From Boletus sp. NGJ (lineage: Eukaryota; Basidiomycota; Agaricomycetes; Boletales; Boletaceae): a stretch of 64,000 bases of DNA. Made by a program: the position numbers and the translations under genes. Where the stretch lies: the NCBI GenBank assembly GCA_019096195.1, contig JAGTXK010000239.1, forward strand, positions 806,001 through 870,000, in the 5' to 3' direction. Shown here one piece after another: positions 12,795 through 25,280 of this stretch; positions within the stretch are counted from its first letter, which is position 1, and every line of letters begins with the position of its first letter. Below the pieces are notes generated by a model. The model worked only from the letters and a program-made list of their open reading frames with translations. It had not been told where the DNA came from and did no database searches.

Positions 12795-14586
12795 CTACTC
12801 GTCCGTACGCCGCTTCTTGGACGGCCTCTGTAACGGATCAACCTTGCGCGCATCCAGCACGTGCTGCAAGTCCCCATACATGGGCTGACCAACTCCCAAA
12901 CACCCCGAACGACTATGCGCCCGGTTACACGCGTCCACGCGCGCAAACTCGTGCCGGCACGTATTACACTTGACCCTAAATCCAATATGCGTCACCACAT
13001 GACGCGCAATACTCGTCCCCTTCATATGCGGCTTTGGACACTCGCGCCACAAACACCGCGTCGTCACCTCGCCGCCACGAAAGCCGTGAAAGAGCGCGAG
13101 GTGGTCGGCGACGCTCGATTGGTCGCCTTCGATCCACATCCCGCAGGGGGAGTGGGCGAGGTCCCAGAAACATTCGTAGACGTGGAGGAGCTTGTCTGGG
13201 CGTTGGAGGGCGGCGGTCCAGGATTCTTCGTCGATGAGGTGGCCGTCGCAGCGGATGACGGTGCGCGTGGGCGGTTGTTGTTGTTGTTGTTGGTCGGTGT
13301 CGGAAACGTCGACTACTGCGGCATGAGGCAACGCATACGCCGACGGCTCGTCATTCTCCGACTCGGCCGAGGGCGAAAAGTGTGAAAACGAAGTATCGGA
13401 CGAGGACGAAAAGGGGACGACACTCGGTGACAGGGACGACGTATAGGGAGGTGAGGCGCGCAAGGCAGGGTTGGTCACTGAAGACCATCGACGTAGATGA
13501 CGCGAGCCTGGCGGAGTTTTCTGGCAAGTGTGCCCGATCGAGCCAGCCCTCCTTGGGGAGGACCGCGGACTTTGTCCTGCACAAGGGGGGACGACAGCCT
13601 GAGGATACCAGGCGTGCGGTCGACTGACGTGGTCCCCAAATGAAGTGTGTTCAGGGTACTCTAGGACTGCTCGGGCGTCGCCAACAAAAGGCACTTGACT
13701 ATCGATCAAAGGCGGAGCGGACCCTGGTCTCGGGAGCTCATCGGCGTGGATGGCAGTACTGAAAGAAGGGGGCTCGCAAATAATGGGGTGATCATGCGGT
13801 GACTGTGAGGATGAGTAACCAGGAAAAGGCGTGGCCATAGCACTTGCAAAGCGGTGATCGAGGGATATGATACCTTGGTGAGGAGCCTCTTGACACCCAC
13901 AGCGTGATGGCACAGTCTGGCGATCAAGGGAATAGTGGCTTGCCGGTTCGCGCACGGTCGTACGTGTCATCACGGGAAGTGGTTCGGCATAGCCGAATGC
14001 GCGAGGGCACTCTGCGCCCGAAAAGTCGTCCTCCTGATACACCGTGGAGGGTGGCGAAGGACTTGTGATCAACCCGCCTGGCAAGAACGCCGCCACATCC
14101 ACGGGCATAGAGGGTAATGGCGAGGCCAGGCCAAAATCGTAACTTGTACCAAACTGCCGGTCTGTGATCAACATGCTCGCTCGACGAGCAGGCACCCGGG
14201 GGCTAACATCAGAATGGAGAGCAGAAATCCCTGGCCGCGCGTCCTCGGGCATGGCGCCAGCGCCCTTGATACATTGAGAACGAACTGGTGTGGGGTAATG
14301 TATGCCGTGGTGTGAACTCCAGGAACTGCCACCGTAGAACGTAAGTGGGGAAGGTCAGGTGCTATAGACTGAGAGACGTACGCGTTCTCAATGATGGCCG
14401 TCGGTGCATTTACAGGTTCGTCACGCCCATGACCCCCATATTGCGGAGTAAAGTGAAATCCGCCAAGCTGGGCACATAAAATATTGCCTTGTATGTCGTC
14501 CGCTGAGTCAGTTCGAAGCGGAGAACCAGGGAACGCAAACGTCCGGCCACTTGGCCCCTGTCCTTGATATGGCTCGGACAACGTCA
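12795..14586 (-). CDS. C2H2-like finger protein with third finger (family copy D)
   Basis: A 1.45-kb open exon (14252 down to 12795) plus an upstream exon reaching at least 14586; the first ATG lies further upstream and is unresolved. Two intron choices near 14267-14340 restore the frame (donor gtggca with acceptor tcaag, or gttcta with caccag). The long N-terminus is Pro/Ser-rich with a short Gln run. The module near the C-terminus reads C-F-W, P-C-G-M-W-I, H-L-x3-H-G-F, C-L-W-x2-C, S-I-A-R-H-V-V-T-H, then C-N-T-C-R-H and a later H and C as third site. The end is basic (K-K-R-R), a possible nuclear localisation signal. It is paralogous to the gene at 6192-7510 on the same strand, with the metallophosphatase between them. 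Confidence 0.7.
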
Positions 14587-14639
14587 ACGCGTCATCACGT
14601 GGACAATCACTGTAATTGGATTTTTCGAGGATAAGGACA

Positions 14640-16551
14640 ATTATCTACACGTGGACGGCAAGGACGGACCTTGAGGGAAGATCATCACGTTGCGTGTTAC
14701 ATATATGTGAATCGATGACATCTTCTGCAACGTGTTGTTGGATGGGGTCGGCGGGGTATGATCTCGTTGGAGCTGGTTGCGAAGGAGTCAAGGCCGAGCT
14801 AAAGGGTATTTGTATGGTGACGACGGAGGGACTCGCGAAAAGCCGGGGGCATGCTCACCAGAGCGAAAAAGTGGAATAGTCGAGACCCGACATTACAGAG
14901 GGCAAGAGGGAGAGCTGTAGAGTCGGGAGTTAAAAGGAGGAGCTATCCGAACGTCGAAAGGATAGAGTGGAAATTGAGTTCTCTTTTGCAGTCAGTGGAA
15001 CGACTTTCAAATGGGTCTTGGTCAAGGGTCAAGATCCAAGACTGGAAAGGTTCTTATACATTCCGTATTTGTCGAATGCGGGGCGAGGCAGGACACCAGC
15101 GAGAGGAACATGGCATCCCTACGCTTGCCGCACTTCGAATGTCTTGCAAATCTGAGGCAGGGCAACAATATGATTGGAACAGGGTGCAGGCAGGAGTGCA
15201 TGTTCCGGTGAGCGGTAGCATAAGCGCTCTCCGGGCCGTCAAAGGCGGTGCATTGAATGGCGTCATGGGTGAACATTTCGAGCAGACTGTTGATCATCAA
15301 AAAAACCCTCTTCCTCAAAGAGCTTAACAAGTGAATGACAAAGCACTCACGATTGAATCACTTGAGGGCCAGGAGGAAGAGAGCAAACACACTGTGAGCG
15401 GAAATTGCTGACCTCATCCAACGAATGGAGCATTCATTTTACCGCGGGGAGACTGCACCCCGACCAAGCACACGGCGGCTCAGAGTCACGAGAGACTCAA
15501 AGGGGAAGAAATGGGATTCAGCGACTCCAGCATGTCCGTGGAGAGCGAACGCATCCAGTGTGCTGTACGCCCCTTGGCCCACAAGCGATGGGAGGGCAGG
15601 CAACGGTATGCTCCAATTGACGTAAAGCGGATCGCAAGGTGCACTTCACGCGGCGTTCTTTGAAGCGATATCAAGGAGATACCCGCTGATAAAGGTCCAT
15701 GTACTGAGGTCCCGCTCTGCGGAGCGCAATGCTAAATGAACGATGTCAGATGATAAGTATAGCGAATGATGGGTGGCCGGATTTGAGGCGGAAGTTGAGC
15801 AGCTCCGAACGCACAAATGTCATACGGTTGGCCGCGCCCCGACGAGCACGGCGGACAGAGGGCCCATCATACAGGACGGGCGAGTGCATGGACAACGGGT
15901 GGCAGACAATTAGATTCATTGAGCGGGATACAGTAAAAGAATGAAATGACTCTGCGGTTGCCGGAGAACGGCGTCATTTGGTGTATGGATTGCATGCAGA
16001 ACTGCGTCACCTGGCTCCGCTCAAAGATGTGGTAGCGGATGCTGTGAGAGAGGTGACATTGCAGCATGGTGATACAGGGTATATCCTGTCACACTGTCAA
16101 CGGGGTCGGTGAACGCCGTACGCGACCTGGGGGCATGAGTCAGTGCAAAGGATAGGGAGAGCAAAGGACGTCATTCATACCTCTTCAATGCGTCTGGGTG
16201 GGCTCTGTTTTTGCGGCTTGGTCAATAAACAAAAACGACCCTGTCTTTCTCCACATTTTGCAATAACATTTGGAGAGAGCCCGAGAGATGTGAGTTCGCC
16301 ACGGCGGAGACCCACCTATACCGGGAGGGGTGATGAACCAGGACATTGCTGGAGTGGGCGGTGTCGGTTGCAGGGGGCAAAGAAAAGGAGCATGGAGCGA
16401 TGATAGGACAGTCTTTTTGAAGTTTCAGTGTGTACGAGATCGATCTGGGCCCAGCCCTGAACGTTGTTCGCACCCCAAAACATGCTCGAACCGAGTCCAA
16501 CGAGGGTACCCCCCCTTCCTCGTTTCAAACTCCGTGCCGTTCCACGCCATC
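14640..16551. other. Intergenic region before coatomer zeta
   Basis: The left end may hold the 5' exon of the finger gene. The rest shows only short frames without family resemblance. The promoter of the coatomer gene must lie just before 16552. Confidence 0.5.
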
Positions 16552-17203
16552 ATGAACTTGTCTCTCTACAGCGTCAACGCCTTCATCATCCTCGACAGCG
16601 AGGGCCACCGCGTGCTCGCCAAGTACTACCGACCGAAAACGAACGCTCAGGACGCGCTGAGCCCCAAAGACCAGCGCACGTTCGAAAAGGGTCTATGGCA
16701 GAAAACAAAGAAGCCAGGCGGTATGACTGCATGCGGCTCCCATCGTGCACCACTCACATGGACACCAGGCGATGTGATTCTTTTTGACGGGCATCTTGCC
16801 GTGTTTCGCCATTCGCTCGACCTCATCTTTTATGTCATCGGTGGCCCTACAGAGAATGAAATTATGCTCTACTCGGTGCTGACGGCGCTCTTTGATGCTG
16901 TATCGCTGTTGCTGCGAAATCAGGTGGAGAAGCGTGCGGTTCTGGAGAACCTGGACTTGGTGTTGCTGTGTCTAGACGAGACCATAGACGATGGGTAACC
17001 GGTTGCCGTTACATCCCACACGAAACGCGTCTCATTCCCGTTGCGTTGACAGCATCATTGTCGAGACGGACTCCACGACGATCGCTTCCAGAGTCAGTCG
17101 GCCGAAAGCCGATACGACCGAAATCGTGATCAACGAACAGACGCTGATGAGCGCATACCAGACGGTGAAAGACAAGGTGCAGCAAAGGATCCAACAACTC
17201 TAG
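16552..17203 (+). CDS. RET3: Coatomer subunit zeta
   Basis: Exons 16552-16720, 16769-16994 and 17053-17203 give 181 aa, the usual length of the family. It is the small longin-like subunit of the COPI coat, which forms vesicles for Golgi-to-ER and intra-Golgi transport. The N-terminus N-A-F-I-I-L-D-S-E-G-x-R-V-L-A-K-Y-Y is the typical zeta opening, followed by G-P-T-E-N-E, the L-Y-S-V-L helix and L-D-E-T-I-D-D-G. The C-terminus ends in a short amphipathic tail. Introns are 48 and 58 nt and fall between intact family motifs. Start at 16552 fits the family N-terminus. No anomaly seen. Confidence 0.95.
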
Positions 17204-19355
17204 GCTACTCGCAGACGTTTCGCAGAACGGTTGAGATCTGTCACCACCGGGGTGTGTTCCCATTAGACATTTTGATGTTCGTAAGAATCGTGATGGATAT
17301 CATGGAGGATGTAAAGTAACTTGCGGCCTAATGCTCTGCCCGTGTATCTTACACTTTGCATGATCGTACAGCCACTCTCTATGTACTCGTACAACAACCA
17401 GTTGGGATCCATCCGTCATTGGCGAAAAGAAGCAAGACTGATACAGCATAATGAGTTGGCGTTCGCACGAGGGCAAAGTGTGTCTCACCCAGGTTTTATG
17501 TCCATGCGGGTTAATATCTCGTACACTGCTGCGCCCGATGCTGCGACGACGGTGAGGGTCGCTGCGACCCGTCGTAGGGTGGATATGCTGTCGTTGGATA
17601 GTGTGAAGTCGGGGTGCTCGTAGATGGCGTAGGGACGCATGAAGAGGATGATATGTGGTGAAGAGAGGTCGTGAAGAGTTTGAGTGGGCAGACTCGAGAG
17701 GGTCTTATACCCAAGGCAGCGAATTACGATCTCCGCGGACAATGATCCCAAATGTTTCACTTTTTTTTCTTTTTTGAAGCAACAGCCCCGAGTGCCTAAC
17801 TAGTTCGGCTTCCAGAGTCGATTTAAATGGGGGAACGGGGGAGGGGGGGGGAATTCGTCCGTGCTATACCCAAAGGACGGTTCTTATAAGCCCTCTCGCG
17901 TCCCTGAGCATTACATTTAGACATGTATAACTAATGTCACCGGAACGTTTCGCCTGCTCTCTCCATTACTCTACGTCGCTTCCCGATGGGCCCGCATGAG
18001 AACGTTGACCAACGAGATCGCGACAATCCAACTACCCGCTCATCCGAATCTCGCAAATCGCCCTGCGCCCATATATGTTTCGAGCACACGGTCGCTTGAC
18101 GCGCTTCTGTTATTCTATTCCCGTACCATCACCGTATGCGTTCGCACAGTAACTTGATTCGTTTTTGACACCGCTTAAATCTGTGAGATGTTCACGGGAG
18201 ATCCAATTGATTCTGTAGTGCAGGGTAAACTAAATGATGCCCGTTGATCATGAGAACCGTCGAAACAAGTCGTTGCCGGCGGGCGGAAGGGGCTAAGACT
18301 TGGTAAACTTGTCGTGCACGTCGTCGGCATCGACCGATTACTACGTTACTACTAGCAGTGATCTCACGAGCCAAAACGACTGTTGCGGCGCGCACGAGGG
18401 ACGATGGGACCGACCGTGCGCGTGATCCTCGTACGCAGAAGAAGGGAGTTGCTCGGCTCGGGTACCTTGGCATAACTGTTTAACCTGTCAGAGCCACTCA
18501 CAAGTATAAATTTTTAGACTGTGATGGAAACGTTCCCCCATGCACGGGCGCTGCAGAGCCTCGTTCACTCTGATCTGGGTATAGTTCGTGCGGCGGTCCT
18601 TTCTTCCGCAACAAAGGCAATTTACGACCGACCCTTGCGGCGCTGACACCGGTCAGAGTAAAAAATGGTTCACCCGAGTGCGCACTATCGCCATTTCGAG
18701 TTCGATGCCCATTAGATTCGATCTTTGCAGAAACTCACACATCCTCTGAGTCAAGCTCTTATATAACATCAAGGGACCTGGATAACAACCTCCACGGGGA
18801 CGCCACCATCTCGCTTCTTATAATACCATGTACGGCCAACCCCGATAATGTAAACGATTTGACTAACCCCTGATGATAACAGCACGTGGGTCAAATCATA
18901 TCGATGTTGTTAACGCGTGATAATCACAACTCGTTCGCGCTCAACGAACAGCACGCGGATAAAAAAACGTGTCCACGTCATCGCGTCATATCGTTTCCAG
19001 ATATGCCATCCGTTCTTTTCGTGCGATCCGAGTCATGTCCATTTGAGCAGGAACGCGCAGCTGAGACAAGCGTTTGCGTAACACAATAATATGTGAGACG
19101 CGGACGTACCTGCATGTCCCCGTCCGTTTCTCCGAGCCAACGGAAAGAAAAAAGGTACTGTATTGTGGGGTGATCATCGCAAACGAGCAATCCGCGTCAA
19201 GCGTCTATGAAAAACAAACATAAAACAGACACACGATGGATATCAGAAAAAGACAAAGAGGTAAAAAGTCGATGGGATATATCCTGTGAGATGGGGGGGT
19301 AAAAAAAAACAAAAAGCAGTAAATGGTCGACATTCAGAAAGACCTCCCGAGACAC
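17204..19355. other. Long intergenic stretch, no convincing gene
   Basis: A minus-strand frame at 17485-17760 has a hydrophobic stretch near its end but starts with GTG and has no visible ATG exon. The rest to 19355 is rich in CG-containing short words without coding signal; homopurine/T tracts occur at 17761-17775 and 17827-17850. The last part is the 3' flank of the F-BAR gene. Confidence 0.45.
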
Positions 19356-22288
19356 TCAAAACAAACACACAAAGTTGCTCGGAAACACATGTCGTCCGGC
19401 CTGTCTCCGCGTATCATCCAGCAATTCACCACTCCACCACCCGTCCTCGGGCGTATCCGTCACCGCAATAATATCCCCCGCCTGGAAATCAAACTCTTCG
19501 TCGATCGTCGCAGAATAGTCGTACAGCGCCTTGACTACAATCCAGATCGAAACCGGATCAGCAAACAACGTACACCCGACGTACACATCACGCACCATAA
19601 AACAAGATCGGTCGACCATCGTCCGTGTATGTCCCCGTCGGCGGAGGTGGCTGCCCACGCAGCGGCGCAGGCGATGGCGATCGTCTCGGATTCGTCGCTG
19701 CATACCCCGGATGGTTCGGCAGATACGGATCCGCCACATATAGCGCGCCCTGATTCGGCTGGTGGTGGTACGTAGGCCGTGTCACCGGCCCGTGGTTGTC
19801 ATGATTGGGCTGTGGCGCCGCCGCCGCCGCCGCCTGCGGGTACGGCTGTCCTTGATACCCATCGTTGTACGTCGGATGCTGAGGTGCGTGCCCGTAATTG
19901 TACGGTTGAGTGCCGCCGTAGCCATACTCGTTACGTGGTGCCGGTGGCTGTTGCTGTTGCTGCTGCTGTTGTGGGCGTGTCAGCGCTCGGCTGGTATCGT
20001 GGTATCCGGCGTAGGGCTGAGGGGGAGCTCCACCAGACTGTGGGTAATGCGACCCAGGTGGCCGAACCATCAAATCTTGTATCACCCGTCCATCCTGACC
20101 CAGCGCGATCCCAACAGGATTGGTCGGCGTCACTGACCGAAGTGCGAGGGACGCCCCACGATTGAGCGTTCCGTGGCTGAGTGGCGTGCCGGGAGCCGGG
20201 GGACCTCTGATATAAGGCTGCACAGCCGTCGGGCTGGGTCCTCTCGCAGGCGACGGCACACGGGGTACCAGCGACTGTGTACCAACGCCCGGATATCCAG
20301 CTCTGCTCGTCGGACGCGGCGCACCCTGATCTTGAACCTGGTTCACAATCGGCGGAGGGGGCCCAACATACGAGTTGGCTCGGCTCCGAGGTTCACCCGG
20401 GAAGGGACGTTGGTACCCACCCACAATCTGCTCCACCGGTATGTTCGACGCCGAAGGCGGTATCGAGGGTGGAGGAGGTGCAACCAACGCAGCCTTGGGC
20501 GGGTTAGGCGAGGTCGAGCGTGACGGCGTTTGTGCGAGTGGGTAAGACCCAACGACCACCTCCGCCGAATTACGGAAGTCACGTGACGCAGCGTTGGGAG
20601 TCGTCGTGGTCGACGGCGTGCCATCCCGACGAATCGTGTTTTTTCTCGCGGGACCACTGGCAGCGGCAGCCGTGCTCAGCTCTGCCATCCGCTTCACCAA
20701 GGGATCTTGTTCTCCCACTGGAGGCGACGCCCGCGCTTGACCACCAGGCTTCTGTTGCTGAGGATCCTTGTTCGGGTCAACGTCCCACGCGCGATCACCG
20801 ATAACGAGCTGTGTGTTGGACACGGTCGGATCGATGGGGTCACCAGCCGAAACGGGCTTGACGAGCGCCGGCGCGACGCTGGTGCGTCTCTGGGGGTCTC
20901 GAGAGGGGGACACGTGTCCGTTGACGCCGTTCGCCTGGACCCGAGGGTTCGTCGATTTCTGCGTGGCACTCCTCGACAACAGAGTGGCGTCAATAGTCGC
21001 GCTGCGAGACGGAGCACCACTCCCACCAGCGCCCACACCAGCGTGATTCAGGTCGTCATAGACTTCGTCGTCCTGTGCGAGCGTAGCAGCGCGATTGACT
21101 CTCTGCGTGGAACGGACAAAGGTGGAGGGCCGCATGGCGACCCGGGTAGATGATACAGGGGGTGCGTCGGTATTAGCATAGTTCACAAACATGGGAGGTT
21201 CAGGGATCGCATTCCCTGTACCATAATCCCGAACAAAGTTTTCCATATCCTTGTCTGGCTCCAATTGTTCCAATGCGAGACGCATTTTCTCGCATGACTG
21301 GAAGGGGGATCAATAAGCCCTCAGCCGATCCATGCGCAATCCACGCACCTCGTCGTCTGATACACACACCGTCGACACCGCATTAGCATACGCCCACATG
21401 TTATCCTTCATAAACTCCGTCCGCTCCTCCTCGAGATCTTGACACGTATCACAAAACGCCTTCCAATCCTGCTCCCATTTCTGCATCGTCTCCTGAAACA
21501 CCCTCGTAAACTGCGCATAATCGTTCTCGTTCACTTGCACCGTCTGTTGCGCCCGCTCCAACTTGAGATGAATCTTTTCGAGATCCTTGCCCTGCACGAG
21601 CGTCGACTGCGCCGTGTAGGAATTGATGCGCACACAATCCGACTCGTACTTTTCGCGCGCTTTACTGGCGTGTTGTTCTCGCGTCTGTTTGACCTTGTAC
21701 TCCTTCTCGATCGCAGCTTGATACACTTTTTTGTGGTGTTGTTGCTTGGATACAAAGGCGCCGACCTGGCCTTCCAAGTCCGTTCGGATCTGCTGGGCGA
21801 GTTGTGAATGGTAACCAGCTTGTTTGTCGGTCTCGAGACGAAGCGTGTCGATAGAGTTCCGTAGCTCCCTGTCGACGGAGGCACCCACATGAATCAGAAG
21901 ACGGTCCGAGAGCGTTCGAGCCAGCGAGGATGAATCAAGGCACACACCCGATCTCGTCCTTTCCGATCGCCATCTTGGCCAGTTTTGCCATCCGTTTCGC
22001 ATAGTCTTCCTCGATCGTCGATCTGAACAAACGAACGTGAGTGAACTGGTTCGTGTGGAAGAGAGAGAGAGAGAGAAAACGAGCCACGCACCGTTCCTTC
22101 CAAAAGTTGCGCAGTTCTTCCATGGTTCGCGCTGCGCCACGCATGCGTGCAAAGAGGACGTCGACGCCGCCGTCGCCTGGCCCCCAAAAGGCGTTGCAAA
22201 AGTCGAGGTTACGGGCAGAGGTATCTGGGGACGTCGTGCGGGCATATCTTGCTAGCGAGGTGGTGGATGACTGCCTTCTGGCAGACAT
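19356..22288 (-). CDS. F-BAR and SH3 domain protein (Cdc15/Imp2/Hof1 type)
   Basis: Exons 22288-22092, 22022-21948, 21868-21349, 21297-19596 and 19534-19356 give exactly 890 aa. Residues about 20-270 form an F-BAR domain: N-A-F-W-G, E-E-D-Y-A-K-R-M, then long helices with E-L-R-N-S-I-D-T-L-R-L-E. A disordered centre of some 550 residues follows, with Pro-rich runs, a Gln run and an Ala run. The last 59 residues are an SH3 domain (A-L-Y-D-Y-S-A, E-F-D-F-Q-A-G-D, G-W-W-S-G, P-S-N-F-V). This architecture defines scaffold proteins that bend membrane and organise the contractile ring and septum. The first intron holds a short (ga)n run. The gene opens the minus-strand block that runs to 27811. Confidence 0.93.
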
Positions 22289-22669
22289 GATGCGAAAGAG
22301 ATGTCTGTTCAGTCGTCGTGGTTTGAAAACGCAGCAGTTGAGGTGCACTGCGGTGGATGGGTGGCAAGGGGGGTCGACTGAGAGAAGAGTTCTGGCTGTG
22401 GATAAATGTCGTCGACGACGACGACGACGCCGGTTTCGAGGCTGTTGGCGGCGTGGCCTGTACAAGTCAACACACAGCGCCCACTCGTGGCAATGTTATA
22501 CAAGCTCACTGCCACACGCATCACGGCGTCTCATTAATGCAGCTCATTTGCAAGGCACTGACAAGCGCGATATTACATTACAACTATACAGAAATACATA
22601 TAAATCGCACTAGATTCGTAGAAAAACAGCACGTCGCACGATTGATGGGGAGAAAAAATCAGTACACAA

Positions 22670-23708
22670 TCAAGCATTCGGAACAGTCGCAGGTGGGGGG
22701 ACTCCTTCCGGCGGTGCTTGGTGGGGAGCCATTTTCTGAGGCGCTTCTTCATACATGCCTCTGTCAGGATTGGCGAGACCGGTAACGGCTAATGTCTGCG
22801 TGTCGTATTGTGCCACAAGCAACATGAACCCCATGAGGAACACCGGACCAGACATCAGATCGAGGATCCCATAAAAGACCATCTCAGACGTGGGCGAGAT
22901 GGTGTTGCTACCCTCCGAGAGGCCCCAACAAATCGGATAAAGCATCCAGATAAAGGAGATGTACGAAGCACCAAGGATGTAACCCCCTCGAAAGCCATCG
23001 TTTCTGAACGAGCCGCGACCCATATGGGCAAACAGCTGGACCCTGGCGTAAAAGCAAGGTCAGATAAGCCGACACGCCACGACAAACCGCGACGCACCAG
23101 ATGAAAAAGAGACCAAACAAGCCAAAGACAAAGAAGCCCCACTTGTAAGATGTGGGGACGAGCGCGCCAACTAAGCCATTGACAACCAGGAACCAAGAGA
23201 AGAACAGAGGGACGAGGAGCTCAGGCGATGCCATGGACGTGAAAGACAACAGTGCAAAGAGAACCAAGGGCGCATTGATAAACCACTGAATATATCTGAC
23301 AAACTGGAACGATAGATGAGCAAAAAATACAGCGCAGAGAGACCACGGCGTACCCAGATTTGCCGGGTGGAATGTGTATCAAACTCTGAGCGAACGAGAG
23401 TCCACCCCAAGTCAGATGCCATGGCAAAGTACGTGACAGATGACACTGCGAGGACGATGGTGGGAATGAAGTGGAGAATCCGATTGTGTTGGCGGTTCTA
23501 TGGAAAAAGTCAACAAAAATGAGAGTAGGGGGGAGTGAGAGGGACGGACCATGTATGACCAACCCAACGCGATGAACCAAAAGATGAGCATGAGAGCAAA
23601 GACAGCCCACAGCCAGTCGGATGCATGAGTGGTGATGTGGGCGTCACCGGCTGGAGGGTTGGTGCGGAGGGCATCGTTGCGCCGGGGGTAAACGAGTTGG
23701 AAGGCCAT
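22670..23708 (-). CDS. Opsin-related protein (Hsp30/Mrh1/Yro2 type), retinal lysine missing
   Basis: Exons 23708-23550, 23497-23354, 23303-23098 and 23042-22670 give 293 aa with seven hydrophobic helices. Microbial-rhodopsin landmarks are visible: helix C R-Y-I-Q-W-F-I-N-A-P, helix F W-M-L-Y-P, helix G G-I-L-D-L-M-S-G-P. Aligned to bacteriorhodopsin, the Schiff-base Lys of helix G is Gly235, the proton acceptor Asp is Gln107 and the donor Asp is Ala. It therefore cannot bind retinal in the usual way and belongs with the fungal opsin-related plasma-membrane proteins, often stress-induced and linked to membrane or acid stress. The C-terminal tail is Pro-rich. The start ATG at 23708 is 161 nt from the stop of the next gene upstream. 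Confidence 0.92.
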
Positions 23709-23868
23709 GGCGAAGAGACGTGGGGGGGGACGAAAGGAAAACAGCTCGGCTTATAAAGAGTGCGGTCAGAGGGGTCAGTCAAGCGGGGTGGCTGATTCAG
23801 TCCAGGAAAATAGGAGAAAACATGTTTAATTCCGTGACGTCACATCTAAAACAGCTGACTGAATCGTC

Positions 23869-24405
23869 TCAGTGGCCCAACACATCCGAAAAGTCGTCCC
23901 GTCGAAAAACGCTCCGTGTTGGGTCTTGTCGCAGTCGTTCGTCTTTGAGCATCCTGTGCAGCGCCCACGCTCGGAGGTCAGCGCAAACATCACTAGCTCG
24001 CACCAGAACTCACCGTGCATCCACCCGAGCATCCTCGCCCTCGACACCGAGCACGGCCTGCGGCGTTTTTGCCTCGATGATCTGCCAACGCACGTCCTCA
24101 GCGCACGCACGCATGCACGCGGATCGCATCGCACTCACATAGTGATTATCGCAGTGTGGACAATACTCGTCGCTCTCCTCGTAATTCGACATGTCCTTGC
24201 GGAACGCCTTTTTACACTTTTTGCAGATAAACGCCATCTCTGTCGTTTTATTCAGTCGGTGGTCCTGTGTTTCTGCGTGGCACTCTGCACAGTCGAACCA
24301 CTGCTTGCAGCATGGCGCACGTATCGACACCTGTGCGTTCAGTATATGTTTGCTGCAAGAGTCTGAGTAAGCTTTTGTTCGAAGAAAACATGGTACAGAC
24401 CACAT
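23869..24405 (-). CDS. CHY-type zinc-finger protein
   Basis: Predicted exons 24405-24401, 24352-24139, 24081-24014 and 23953-23869 total 372 nt, a 123-aa protein. Ligands run C-K-H, C-C-x3-F-D-C-x2-C-H, C-K-K-C, then C-P-H-C-D-N-H, the signature of the CHY finger. Small fungal CHY proteins include Hot13, which assists the mitochondrial intermembrane-space Tim system; orthology is only inferred here. The first coding exon would be just 5 nt (ATGTG), spliced to begin M-C-K-H-I-L-N-A, which matches the compact family N-terminus; the alternative is an unspliced start further upstream. The C-terminus V-E-G-E-D-A-R and downstream R-M-L-K-D-E-R joins in frame. Confidence 0.88.
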
Positions 24406-24499
24406 CGCAAGCGGTACCACCGTGGAGAGGGCTCACCAAGGCGCGAGCGGTTTTACAAGAACTGACTCCCATTCAATTGCCTAATATGGGAATCCGCCT

Positions 24500-25280
24500 C
24501 TATGTACGACACAACTCCAACGCCCTGCTCGCAGCCTCATCCGACGGAAACACTGGATAATCCCGCCCAATCACCTTTCCCTCATATACCAACAACGTGA
24601 TCCGCTTCAACAACACCACTCCCTCCACCTCAAACGTCGGCAACCCCAACGCACCAGAAAACGCACGCCTCTCATCGCTCAAAATCGGGTACGGGAGTCC
24701 CAACCGCGTCGCCACCTCGGACTGGTATTCCGCTGACTGCGTGCTCAGCGCAAAGATGCGTACCCCGCCCGGTCGTGCGGCTTGCAACGCGCCGAGCTTA
24801 TCCCGGACACCACAAAGTTCCTGTCGTCGATCCCTCAGCCGTGCGTTCATCGAAGAAGGCGAGGAGAGGGGGAAAAAGATCAAAAACACGAAGCCGAAAC
24901 CGAAAACCGAAACGCAGATCGGCCTCACTTACCGGCGTACACCCCCTCGCACCCGGAATCGCATCCCACCCAGGTGGATTCGCCACCCCAGGCTGCCCCG
25001 TCCTCGGGTACACGAACACCAGCACCGGCCCATCGAACGATAATGCTCGTAGGTCGACCATCGTCTCCCCCTTTTCATCCCCATCCCCATTCCCATGCAC
25101 ACTCGTTTGTCCTTTCCCCGATAACGTCCCGGTAGCCCGCAACAACACCGACGCCGGAAGCTCAACCCGCGACGCTGCGTTGGCACGTAGGTGATCCGCC
25201 GCCCCGTCGTCCGTCGGTACGGGCAGATCACTTGGGAGCGCCGACCAATCAGCAGGTACAGATCCGGTTGCCATCGTCAT
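24500..25280 (-). CDS. PrxQ/BCP-type peroxiredoxin (AhpC/TSA family)
   Basis: Two exons, 25280-24933 and 24820-24500, give 222 aa; the intron has a strong gtaagt donor. The core reads V-F-V-Y-P-R-T-G, then G-A-R-G-C-T-P-E-L-C. The cysteines (114 and 119) are separated by four residues, the peroxidatic/resolving pair of the PrxQ (BCP, yeast Dot5) class, which reduces peroxides using thioredoxin. The second exon carries the thioredoxin-fold helices and F-A-L-S-T-Q-S. The N-terminal 70 residues include a Gly/Asp-rich linker. The stop lies 94 nt from the start of the CHY gene, so the block is tightly packed. Confidence 0.9.

Noticed and set aside
12861-13385. 174-codon plus-strand ORF
   Set aside because: It is antisense to the finger protein at 12795-14586, which has zinc-ligand motifs in its frame.
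17485-17760. 91-codon minus-strand ORF with a hydrophobic stretch
   Set aside because: Starts with GTG, no ATG exon found, and no family resemblance; not listed as a gene.
19762-20165. Long Arg-rich plus-strand ORFs
   Set aside because: Mirror frames of the GC-rich disordered part of the F-BAR/SH3 gene.
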